A DNA stretch of 64,000 nucleotides from Streptomyces olivaceus. Its GTDB lineage: Bacteria; Actinomycetota; Actinomycetes; Streptomycetales; Streptomycetaceae. The notes below the pieces were generated by a model that searched no databases, was not told the origin of the DNA, and worked only from the letters and a program-made list of their open reading frames with translations. The position numbers were made by a program, and so were the translations under genes. Positions 57,171 to 64,000 of this stretch are shown here, in pieces. Position 1 is the stretch's first letter. Each line of letters opens with the position of its first letter. Where the stretch lies: the NCBI RefSeq assembly GCF_000721235.1, contig NZ_JOFH01000009.1:124001-188000 (forward strand). The letters run 5' to 3'.

Positions 57171-58184
57171 ATGAGGATTCTCGTCATGGGTGGAACGTGG
57201 TTCCTGGGCAAGGCGATTGCGGAAACCGCCTTGGCAAGGGGGTGGGACGTCACCACCTTCAACCGCGGTCGGTCCGGCGTGGACGTACCCGGTGTGGAGG
57301 CGGTGCACGGTGACCGTACGGTCCAGGAGGATCTGTACAAGCTCGCGCAGCGTGGCCCCTGGGACGCCGTCGTCGACACGTCCAGCTCCGAGCTGCCGCC
57401 TCGCGACGTCCGTCGCGCCGCCACCGCGCTGGCCGGAGCCGCACGCCGCTGGGTGCACCTGTCCACCGTCTCCGTCTACGAGCGCTGGCCGCACGAACCG
57501 CTGACGGAGGACTCCCCCCTGCTGCGGTGCCCGGCCGACGCCGACCAGTCGTTCGGGTACACCGGGGAGGACGGCAGCCCCACGAAGTACGGCTTCCAGA
57601 AGGCCGGCGGGGAGCGGGCCGTGGTCGAAGCCTTCGGTGACGAAGCGGTCCTCCTGCGGCCCGGCGTCATTCTGGGGCCCGGCGAGTACGTGGGCAGGCT
57701 GCCCTGGTGGCTGGAGCGCGCGAAGCGCGGTGGCCGCATGCTCGCGCCCGCACCCGCGGAGCAGCGGATCCAGCCGGTGGACGTCCGGGACGTCGCCGGC
57801 TTCGCCGTGCAGCAGGCAGCCGGCACGGGCCGCGGAGCCTTCAACGTGGCTCATCCCGACGGGATCTCGTTCGGCGGTTTCCTCACCGAGTGTCTGCGGG
57901 TCACCGGGGGCGACGGGACGCCCGTCTGGGCGGACCCGACCGTGCTGGCGGAGCACCGTGTGAAGCAGTGGACCGAGATGCCCTTGTGGCGCACCCACGC
58001 CGGCGTCTGGTCGGTCGACGCCCGACGGGCGGTCGAGGCGGGCCTTCGCTGCCGGCCGATCGCGGACACGGTGCGGGACACCTGGACATGGTGGGAGGGG
58101 AACGGGCGTCCCGTGGACCACCCGCGACGGGCGGAGCACGGGATCGCTGCGCAGAAGGAGACACGGATCCTCGCCTCCCTGTGA
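57171..58184 (+). CDS. NAD-dependent epimerase/dehydratase-like (atypical SDR)
   Basis: This 337-residue protein begins with a Rossmann motif ILVMGGTWFLGKAIAETAL and has WVHLSTVSVYERW and YGFQKAGGERAVVE, the place of Y-x3-K, with the Tyr present in YGFQK. It resembles plant CSP41/isoflavone-reductase-like SDRs common in actinobacteria. The substrate is unknown. It stands alone on the plus strand, after the YunG gene and convergent with the NsdA-like gene. Confidence 0.83.
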   Translation: MRILVMGGTWFLGKAIAETALARGWDVTTFNRGRSGVDVPGVEAVHGDRTVQEDLYKLAQRGPWDAVVDTSSSELPPRDVRRAATALAGAARRWVHLSTVSVYERWPHEPLTEDSPLLRCPADADQSFGYTGEDGSPTKYGFQKAGGERAVVEAFGDEAVLLRPGVILGPGEYVGRLPWWLERAKRGGRMLAPAPAEQRIQPVDVRDVAGFAVQQAAGTGRGAFNVAHPDGISFGGFLTECLRVTGGDGTPVWADPTVLAEHRVKQWTEMPLWRTHAGVWSVDARRAVEAGLRCRPIADTVRDTWTWWEGNGRPVDHPRRAEHGIAAQKETRILASL

Positions 58185-58259
58185 GTCACCGTGGTCCGGT
58201 CCGCCCCCGTGGTTCCGGCGGTTCCGGCGGTTCCGGTCCCATCCCGGGAGTTCCTGTAA

Positions 58260-59585
58260 TCAGAACCCGATCGCCAGAAGGGCCACGGACGGGCCGAGTC
58301 GGTACGGCGGGGAGACCCGGGTGAACTCCTCGACCTGTTCCCGCAGCTGCGAGGGGAGTTGCGAGCCGTGGTAGCGCGGCCGTGACAGGTGCCTCCCGAT
58401 GCGGGCCGTCCGGACGACGACGCCCGTCTTGCGCTGCTCGGCCGGCACCTCCCAGATCGGCGCCAGCGCCTCGGCGGCGCCCTCCACGTTGTCGGACAGC
58501 AGGCGGGCGTACGCCAGGTCGGCGGCCGCGCCCGCCAGGACGTGGGTGGACCGTTCGCCCCGCGCCCGCTGCCCGAGGAGGGCGATGGCACGGCCGGCCT
58601 CCGTCTCGGCCTGCTCCGCGTCCCCCATGAGCAGAGCCGTCGTGCTGTTCGACATGGCCAGCCGCTCCTCGGAGAAGCCGAACTCGCCACCCACCTCGTC
58701 GTGCAGCTCGTCACGCGCCTCCTCGCCCCGGTCCTCCGACAGCCGGATCGTGCGACGTGCGGACGTGACATCGCCGAGGTGGGCGTACGCGCGGGCAGCG
58801 ATGGCGTTCAGGCGCCGTTGGGCGACGTCGCCGAGACCGCCGTACGACAGTGCTCGCCGGGCCTTCGACAGGGCCTCCCCAGGCTCTCCCGAGTGGTAGG
58901 CGATGTAGGCCAGGGTTCCGTCGGCGTAGGCCTGCAGGGGCGCGAAGCGCGTGCTCTCGGCGTAGACGGCCGTCGCCCTGGCGAGGGTGCGGGCGCTGGG
59001 GAAGTACCCCAGGTCGAATGCGGCGACCGCGAGGAGTGCGGCCGTCTGACCGTTGAGGATCATCAGGGTCTGCTGCTGGAACGGAACCTGCGTACGGTCC
59101 CGGTGCCGTTCGATGTCACGGCGCAGAGTGTCGGCCGCTTCGTAGGCGTCTGCGGCCGACAGGCCGTGGTACCGCCGGGCGAGGCTCACCACCTGATCGC
59201 GGAGTTCGTCGATGGTGTTGTCGGAGATGGACGCCGCGGCGGTCGCGTCGGCGCCGTCGTGGGCTTCACGTGCGGTCATCTGAACTCGCTCTTCCAGGTC
59301 GAACGCGGGTACCTGGGGATCGTCCGCCGGTGGCGCCGCGAAAAGCTGCGCTGCCGTGTACCCGGGCCACATGGTCTCCAGGACGTGGCAGGTCTCCGGC
59401 CCGGGCAACCCGGTGAGTTTGCCGCCGGTCCAGCGCCGGAACTGCGTCTCGCCGCAGGTCGGGTTGTTGGTGCTGTTCCCGAAGAGGCGGACGCCGGTCT
59501 CGTTGAACTTCTTGTCGAACCGGCGGTAGGTGAGGTTGTCCCGGTCGCACAGCTTGGCGAGCAGGGTCCTCGGTGCGCTTCTCAA
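58260..59585 (-). CDS. NsdA-like regulator (HTH plus TPR-like repeats)
   Basis: This 441-residue protein has the Streptomyces pattern LLAKLCDRDNLTYRRFDKKFNETG ... CGETQFRRWTGGKLTGLPGP ... CHVLETMWPGYTAAQLF of the NsdA/XRE-like family, followed by TPR-like helices (LIVYRR-like; LGYFPSARTLARATAVYAEST; GEPGEALSKARRAL). Relatives affect differentiation and antibiotic production. The TTG at 59585 is preceded closely by GGGGGG; GTG starts at about 59620 and 59696 in the same frame are alternatives. It is divergent from the lanthipeptide-side genes and may be their regulator (inference). Confidence 0.75.
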   Translation of the reverse strand: MRSAPRTLLAKLCDRDNLTYRRFDKKFNETGVRLFGNSTNNPTCGETQFRRWTGGKLTGLPGPETCHVLETMWPGYTAAQLFAAPPADDPQVPAFDLEERVQMTAREAHDGADATAAASISDNTIDELRDQVVSLARRYHGLSAADAYEAADTLRRDIERHRDRTQVPFQQQTLMILNGQTAALLAVAAFDLGYFPSARTLARATAVYAESTRFAPLQAYADGTLAYIAYHSGEPGEALSKARRALSYGGLGDVAQRRLNAIAARAYAHLGDVTSARRTIRLSEDRGEEARDELHDEVGGEFGFSEERLAMSNSTTALLMGDAEQAETEAGRAIALLGQRARGERSTHVLAGAAADLAYARLLSDNVEGAAEALAPIWEVPAEQRKTGVVVRTARIGRHLSRPRYHGSQLPSQLREQVEEFTRVSPPYRLGPSVALLAIGF

Positions 59586-59896
59586 TCCGCCCCCCAAGTC
59601 TGCGGCACCGCGCCTCACGGCCTGCGGATGGATCCCTTCGCCCGAAGGAGACTCCGGCTTCCCTCCAAGCGGCAATACACCTCGTGCAGAAGCCACTTCA
59701 AAGCTATCCCGACGCCACGAGTGTCATCCGTAAGAGCCGCAGGAACCATGCTTCCGGCCATGGCGAGGTCACGTGCCCCGGGGGAACGATGATCACCCGG
59801 ATTTCGCCGGACCAGCACGTCCGAGCACAGTCGCCCCGGTCGGCGCCGCGACGCCGTAGTCCGTTCGCCGACCTGCCCCTCGAAGGAACCCGTCTC
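59586..59896. other. Divergent intergenic region at the start of the lanthipeptide side
   Basis: These 311 nt lie between the NsdA-like gene (minus) and the next gene (plus) and should hold both promoters. GC content is lower than in the coding parts. I saw no clear palindrome. Part may be coding if the NsdA-like protein starts further upstream, at 59696. Confidence 0.45.
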
Positions 59897-60409
59897 ATGG
59901 CTCCTGCCGCGACCGTCGAGAAGGCTCCGCCCTCTCCCCAGCCGACGTCCCTGCCCTTCCTCCAGCCGACGTTCCTGCCCTCGCCGTCCTCTCCGCTCGT
60001 TCCGCGCCGGGCTCGGCGCAGGGAAGACCTCCAGCGCATCGTCGTACTGCTCCGGCCCGGCCTGCCGGTCGACGGGGCCTTCGACGTCGTCGTCGCGGTT
60101 CTCGGCGACAGAGCCGCACCGGCTGAGGACGACGTGCCGGCCCTCGCCGAGCGGTTCCTCGGGGCCGGTCGGGTACAGGGCCACCGCCCGGTCCCGGTGC
60201 ACGCCGTGGCCGGGAAGCAGTCCGGCGAACCGGGTCGCGGGGTGTACCTTGTCGCGCCGGCGCACGACCCTCTGGGGCAGCCGACGCGTATGGACGGTAC
60301 GGCACTGCCCGGTCGTCGCCTCCGCCGCCTCGCTCTCGGTCTCGCCCTCGCCGCTCAGGATCTGCTGGAGCTGTTGCAGTCCGGCGAGAGGGGCCGACGT
60401 CGTGCCTGA
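59897..60409 (+). CDS. Unrecognised protein of the lanthipeptide-side operon
   Basis: This 170-residue protein has a Pro/Ser-rich head (SPQPTSLPFLQPTFLPSPSSP), then a compact part (DLQRIVVLLRPGLPVDGAFDVVVAVLG; AERFLGAGRVQGHRPVPVHA) and a helical end. GAAGGAA precedes the ATG at 59897. The stop overlaps the GTG of the following gene by 8 nt, supporting the plus strand. I recognise no family. A frame on the minus strand covers the same DNA but lacks context. Confidence 0.6.
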   Translation: MAPAATVEKAPPSPQPTSLPFLQPTFLPSPSSPLVPRRARRREDLQRIVVLLRPGLPVDGAFDVVVAVLGDRAAPAEDDVPALAERFLGAGRVQGHRPVPVHAVAGKQSGEPGRGVYLVAPAHDPLGQPTRMDGTALPGRRLRRLALGLALAAQDLLELLQSGERGRRRA

Positions 60410-60873
60410 GCCAATGCCGTCACAGGCGGAGCCCGACGTCACCGTCATGCCCCCGGCCAAGGCCTACGACTTCGACTACTTCCGGTGCCGGGTGGATGCC
60501 GGACTCCTGTCGCGGAGCATCGCCGTCCGCGTGTTCCGCATACCGCTGCTCGCCGTGCCGGTGGGCGGTAGCAGGCGCGGAGGCTGGTTCGGCGCCGGCG
60601 ACCTCGCCGGCGCGCTGGCCGTGCGTCAGGTCCTGGCGGCCCTCAACGGCTTCCCGTGCGCGCGTCACGTGGCAGCGCATCCCGAGTTGTTCCTACGCGG
60701 TCGAGTGGGGGGACCGTCCTCCGGCCACGTGCCTCGACGACAACGAGCGCCTGGCCTTCTACGGCCTCACGTGGCCCGACCTCGCCCCCGGCCGCCCCCA
60801 CCGCTCCCGCGCATCCGCTGTCTCCAGCGGTTCCTCCAACACGGCTTGTCCGTACAGCTGCGGCCCTCACTGA
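60402..60873 (+). pseudogene. DUF6302-like gene broken by a 2-nt loss
   Basis: Two frames together make one protein: YDFDYFRCRVDAGLLSRSIAVRVFRIPLLAVPVGGSRRGGWF ... LAALNGFPC in the first, then ARVTWQRIPSCSYAVEWGDRPPATCLDDN in another frame. They resemble the Streptomyces DUF6302 family, whose members show the same VPVGG-x-RRGG ... VEWG pattern. The switch lies in a GCGCGCG run at 60658-60664. Adding one GC would restore a 157-residue frame from the GTG at 60402 (GAGAGGGG upstream) to the TGA at 60873. It overlaps the preceding gene by 8 nt. A sequencing error is possible. Confidence 0.72.
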
Positions 60874-60885
60874 AAGGAGCCGGAC

Positions 60886-61413
60886 GTGCACATTCCTGGA
60901 TCAAGGAGTCTCCCCAGGCCTCCCAGAACTGCCACGGCGACGACCGCGGTACGGACTCGTGGCACAGCCCCGCCCGCCGCGGTGGAAGTGATGAACGAGC
61001 GAATCGCGGTGGCCGGCCCTCGCAGTGACGGCATGCCCCGCCCGCAGGACGCGGCGCGGGTGGGCGTCCTCCGCCGGATCGCCGCCGCCAGACTCAAGCA
61101 TCGCGGGCTCGACGCGATGACCGGCGACGTCCTGCTCATCTCCTCCGAACTGCTGACGAATGCCTTGCTGCACAGCGGGGCGACGGAGATCACGCTGAAT
61201 CTCACCGTCCACGACGGATACCTCCGTATCACCGTCACCGACGGCATGCCGGGGCGAGCGAAACGCCGGAAGGCCGACGACGAGGCCGAGACGGGGCGAG
61301 GGCTCGGACTCGTCGAAGTCCTGGCCGAGCAGAGCGGTGGCACCTGGGGCACCAGCGAGCACGGCGCGGCGACCTGGTGCAGCCTTCGCGTACCCGCCGG
61401 TCAGCGGCAGTGA
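60886..61413 (+). CDS. ATP-binding regulator (HATPase_c_2)
   Basis: This 175-residue GHKL-ATPase-like protein has the N box ISSELLTNALLHSGATEI and G box GRGLGLVEVLAEQSGGTWG, resembling anti-sigma kinases. The N-terminal 35 residues are basic and disordered. GTG at 60886 has AAGGAG 6 nt upstream, 12 nt after the broken gene, so it is probably in the same operon. Its similarity to 31587-31985 is family-level only. Confidence 0.85.
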   Translation: MHIPGSRSLPRPPRTATATTAVRTRGTAPPAAVEVMNERIAVAGPRSDGMPRPQDAARVGVLRRIAAARLKHRGLDAMTGDVLLISSELLTNALLHSGATEITLNLTVHDGYLRITVTDGMPGRAKRRKADDEAETGRGLGLVEVLAEQSGGTWGTSEHGAATWCSLRVPAGQRQ

Positions 61414-61538
61414 TGCCGCCGGTCACCGGGCCGATGCACGGCCGGCCATGTCCGCACCGCTCCTGATCCTGCTCGACCTGCCCGGACAACAGGTGGTCGG
61501 CCACGGGCCCGGCGCCACTCTCCCCATACCGAGCAGTG

Positions 61539-61586
61539 CCCCAGGTGCGGGCTGCACCCGCCAGGCACGGCAGCCCGCACCTGGGG
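61539..61586 (+). terminator. 17-bp perfect hairpin upstream of the lanthipeptide precursor
   Basis: CCCCAGGTGCGGGCTGC pairs perfectly with GCAGCCCGCACCTGGGG across a 14-nt loop. It lies 125 nt after the ATP-binding gene and 52 nt before the precursor start. It may end the upstream transcript or act in control of the precursor transcript. There is no T tract. Confidence 0.7.
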
Positions 61587-61638
61587 TCCTGAGATCCCCC
61601 GCCCCGTCCCGGGGCGGACCGACGACCAAGGAGCACCC

Positions 61639-61815
61639 GTGTCGATCCCGACCTACCAGCCTCCTCAGCCGACCACAGCCGTTGCCGAGCCACTGCCTGC
61701 CGAGGAGTGGGAGCTGGACACCACCGTCACCCGGGCTCCGGTCCCGATCGTCGAGGCGTGCGGCACCGGTGACGGCTGCGCCAAGACCTGCGCCTCGTCC
61801 TGCGCGTCCAGCTGA
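61639..61815 (+). CDS. FxLD-type lanthipeptide precursor
   Basis: This 58-residue peptide is too short for usual ORF cut-offs. GTG at 61639 follows AAGGAG by about 6 nt. It starts VSIPTYQPPQPTTAV, has an acidic leader with EEWELDTT, the position of the F-x-L-D motif for which this precursor family is named (Trp replaces Phe), and a C-terminal core CGTGDGCAKTCASSCASS with four Cys and several Ser/Thr, as needed for lanthionine rings. A LanB-type dehydratase follows 79 nt downstream. The leader would be cut before or near the core by a protease not in view. Confidence 0.85.
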   Translation: MSIPTYQPPQPTTAVAEPLPAEEWELDTTVTRAPVPIVEACGTGDGCAKTCASSCASS

Positions 61816-61827
61816 CCCGCACTCCCC

Positions 61828-61870
61828 TGCGGCGGTGCGGGCGACCTCCCGCGCCTCCCGCACCGCCGCA
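61828..61870 (+). terminator. 14-bp perfect hairpin between precursor and dehydratase
   Basis: TGCGGCGGTGCGGG pairs perfectly with CCCGCACCGCCGCA over a 15-nt loop. It starts 12 nt after the precursor stop and ends 24 nt before the dehydratase start. Such partial terminators make the short precursor mRNA more abundant than that of the enzyme. Confidence 0.75.
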
Positions 61871-61894
61871 CCACTCACCGAGGAGTCACTGACG

Positions 61895-64000
61895 ATGACT
61901 CGTCCCACCTTCCGCAGGCACGGCGACGTCCTGGTCCTGCGTGCCGCCGCTGTCCCGGTGCGGGCCCGCCCGGACGACTGGCCCGACGTCGAGTCGCTCG
62001 ACGGCTGCTGCGAGTGGCTCGCCCGCGTGTGGTCCGACGACTCCTTCGTCGTTCCGCTGCGCGCGGCGTCGCCGCGGCTGGCCGGCTTCGTCGAGAGGAT
62101 CCTGGGCGGCGACGCGGTCCCGTTGAAGCGGGTCCGCAGCGCGACCCTGTCCGTCGCCGCCTACCTCTTGCGGGCCTCGTCCCGGGCGACACCGTTCGGT
62201 CTCTTCGCCGGTGTGGCCCTCGCCGACATCGGGCCCGTGTCCGCGGACCTCGGCACCGGCCACCGGGCCGTGGCACGCCCCGACACCCTGTGGGTGGACC
62301 ACGTACGCCGCGCGCTGCAGCGTCGCGCCGACGTGCTTCCGCACCTGACCGTCCAGGTCAGCACCCTGTCCTTCCGGCGCGGCGACACCGTCTGCACACC
62401 CCGGCCGGGCGGACGCCTGGCGAGCGCGCCGGTGACCCGCCCCCTGGCCGTCCTCCTGGAGGCGGCGGCCGCACCGGCCCCGGGCCGCCGCCTCCTTGAG
62501 GCGCTGGCGGGGGCGGGCGGCACTTCCGAGCAGGCCGTCCGGCTGCTCGGGCAGGCTCTGGAGGACGGGTATCTGACCAGCGACCTCGCCGCCGACATGA
62601 CGGTCGAGGACCCCGCCCGGCACATCGTGAGCACCCTGCGGCCGTACGTGGACACGCTCGAGCCGGACACGGTCCGGATCATCGACCGCCTGGAGGAAAC
62701 GGGGCAGGCCCTCGCCCTGCACAACCGGACTGGTCCCGGGGCGGCTCCCGGGCTGCGCGACCTGGCCGACAAGGGCATGCGGGAGCTCCAGCCGGCGGAC
62801 TGCCAAAGCAGGATCAGCCTCGACCTGTGCCTCGATGCCCAGGTCTCCGTGCCGCACCAGGTCCTGGACGAGGTGGAACGTGCCGCGCACACGCTCGTAC
62901 GCCTGACCCGCGCCCAGGGGGAATCACCCGCGTGGGCCGCCTACCAGACGCACTTTTGGGAGCACTACGGCGCTGGGGTCCTGGTCCCGGTCCGTGAAGC
63001 CGCCGACCTCGCCGCGGGACTCGGATTCCCCGCCGACTACCCGATGTCGGTGTGGAGCGAGGTTCCACCCAGGGTGCTCCCGCGTGACGAACAGCTGGCG
63101 GCGCGGGCCATGCGGGCGGCCGTGACCGGCGACCGCGAGATCGTCCTCACGGAGCGGGACGTCGACGCTCTCGCCGGCGGCGGACCGGAGAGACCGTCGG
63201 CGCCGCACGTGGAGGTCGGTTTCCGGATCCGAGCCGTCAGCGAAAAAGCCGTGAGCAGCGGGGACTTCACTCTCGACGTGCGGCCGGCGTGGACGGCCGG
63301 CGTCCTGTCCGGCCGCTTCGCCTCCCTGCTGGGACGCCGGCTGTCGGACCTGTACCGGACACTGCCCACCATGACCCGAGGAGCCCTGCCCGCGCAGCTC
63401 TCCTTCGTGCCCGACTTCCCGCACGCCCAGAACGTCTCCCGCATTCCGGCCCTGCTGCCCCACGTCATCCCCGTGGGCGAGACCCGTGCGGCGACGAACG
63501 GTGTCATCGACGTCGACGACCTCGCCGTGCTCTCCACCGGCGAGCAGCTGCACCTGGTCAGCACGTCCCGGCGTCGCATCGTCGAGCCGCATGTCCTGCA
63601 CCCTCTCGCGCTGGAGAAGCAGGCCCCTGCCCTGGTCCGGTTCCTGGCCCAGCTGGGGCGTGGCTTCGCGACGGCGTGGACCGCGTTCGACTGGGGACCG
63701 GTCGCCGCCGCGCTCCCCTGCCTGCCGCGGGTCCGTCATCGCCGTACCGTGCTGGCCCCGGCACGGTGGAGACTGTCCGCCGCGGACCTGCCGCCGGGTC
63801 CGTACGGTACGGCCTGGCACGCGGCACTGGACGCGTGGGCGGCCACCTGGCGATGCCCCGCCCGGCTGCACCTGCTGGACGACGACCGCACCATGCTCCT
63901 GGACCGCACCGAACCCCTCCACGCACGCCTCATCCACCAGCACCTTCGCCGCCACCCGCACGCGGTGCTCACCGAGGCCGTGCACGACGACGAACTCGGC
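61895..64000 (+). CDS. LanB-type lantibiotic dehydratase, N-terminal part (truncated by window)
   Basis: An open frame of 702 codons runs from ATG 61895 (GAGGAG upstream) to the window end without stop. The Lant_dehydr_N mark is YLLRASSRATPFGLFAGVAL at residues about 90-110, followed by the long helical-beta dehydratase domain (QLSFVPDFPHAQNV; LHPLALEKQAPALVRFLAQLG). Such enzymes use glutamyl-tRNA to dehydrate Ser/Thr of the precursor. The C-terminal elimination domain lies outside. The neighbour precursor is its probable substrate; a cyclase and methyltransferase would be expected beyond 64000. Confidence 0.92.
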   Translation, partial: MTRPTFRRHGDVLVLRAAAVPVRARPDDWPDVESLDGCCEWLARVWSDDSFVVPLRAASPRLAGFVERILGGDAVPLKRVRSATLSVAAYLLRASSRATPFGLFAGVALADIGPVSADLGTGHRAVARPDTLWVDHVRRALQRRADVLPHLTVQVSTLSFRRGDTVCTPRPGGRLASAPVTRPLAVLLEAAAAPAPGRRLLEALAGAGGTSEQAVRLLGQALEDGYLTSDLAADMTVEDPARHIVSTLRPYVDTLEPDTVRIIDRLEETGQALALHNRTGPGAAPGLRDLADKGMRELQPADCQSRISLDLCLDAQVSVPHQVLDEVERAAHTLVRLTRAQGESPAWAAYQTHFWEHYGAGVLVPVREAADLAAGLGFPADYPMSVWSEVPPRVLPRDEQLAARAMRAAVTGDREIVLTERDVDALAGGGPERPSAPHVEVGFRIRAVSEKAVSSGDFTLDVRPAWTAGVLSGRFASLLGRRLSDLYRTLPTMTRGALPAQLSFVPDFPHAQNVSRIPALLPHVIPVGETRAATNGVIDVDDLAVLSTGEQLHLVSTSRRRIVEPHVLHPLALEKQAPALVRFLAQLGRGFATAWTAFDWGPVAAALPCLPRVRHRRTVLAPARWRLSAADLPPGPYGTAWHAALDAWAATWRCPARLHLLDDDRTMLLDRTEPLHARLIHQHLRRHPHAVLTEAVHDDELG

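Noticed and set aside
59615..60460. Minus-strand frame covering the unrecognised gene at 59897-60409
   Set aside because: Runs past two divergent starts and has no RBS; the plus-strand frame is coupled to its neighbour by an overlap.

Overview
The window is GC-rich (roughly 72-74 %) actinobacterial DNA with third-position G/C, GTG and TTG starts, strong GGAGG ribosome sites and many 4-nt ATGA/GTGA gene overlaps. It is almost certainly a Streptomyces chromosome. The protein at 43407-44663 is nearly identical to the characterised alditol oxidase AldO of S. coelicolor. The neighbouring order (SecDF, two DksA/TraR proteins, a short MreB-like protein, a two-component pair) is the one I recall from the right-hand part of that chromosome, so a close relative of the S. 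coelicolor group is likely.

Layout. 1-6590 (minus strand): a glycan/heptose locus made of an SDR epimerase followed by carbamoyltransferase, GT2, GmhB-type HAD phosphatase, GT9 heptosyltransferase-like protein, another glycosyltransferase and the first codons of a third; the last six are chained by 4-nt overlaps. 6859-8774: a GntR regulator and its MFS exporter with a perfect palindromic operator. 8925-10326: an SRPBCC protein and a secreted EEP-fold hydrolase. 10459-19358: purine catabolism, with XdhC, an NCS2 purine permease, three xanthine dehydrogenase subunits and a divergent PucR regulator. 19513-22933: a TPR-like protein, an Rv1733c-like membrane protein, a short actin (MreB-like) protein and two TraR/DksA zinc proteins. 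23273-28091: NarL-type two-component system, an exported His-rich protein and a one-chain SecDF. 28138-31433: GntR regulator, a probable iron-box-controlled FhuF-like ferric reductase, and a DUF2637 protein. 31587-38744: anti-sigma-type ATPase, GNAT, pyruvate oxidase (PoxB), a PP2C-like protein with a degenerate active site, a LuxR/TrmB-type regulator, DUF456 and an alkyltransferase. 38868-45557: RsgA, a 23-codon ORF, a sigma-like/zinc-finger/TM/cellulose-binding fusion, a radical-SAM-like protein, AldO and a PEP-mutase-like enzyme. 45781-48442: a CPBP protease plus two-component system. 48603-56055: homocysteine methyltransferase, a MoxR/DUF58/DUF4129 operon, and a penicillin-binding carboxypeptidase closed by a strong terminator.

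From about 56.1 kb the character changes to accessory DNA. There is a six-repeat type I-E-like CRISPR array with no cas genes in view, a YunG-like protein, an SDR, an NsdA-like regulator, and then a lanthipeptide locus of the FxLD type cut by the right edge. This locus holds an unrecognised protein, a DUF6302-like gene broken by a 2-nt contraction in a GC run, an ATP-binding regulator, a 58-residue precursor peptide missed by ordinary ORF length cut-offs, and a LanB-type dehydratase (702 codons visible). Two perfect hairpins flank the precursor gene. The small peptide with its hairpins, the CRISPR array and the heptose/carbamoyl glycan locus are the most rewarding parts of the window.
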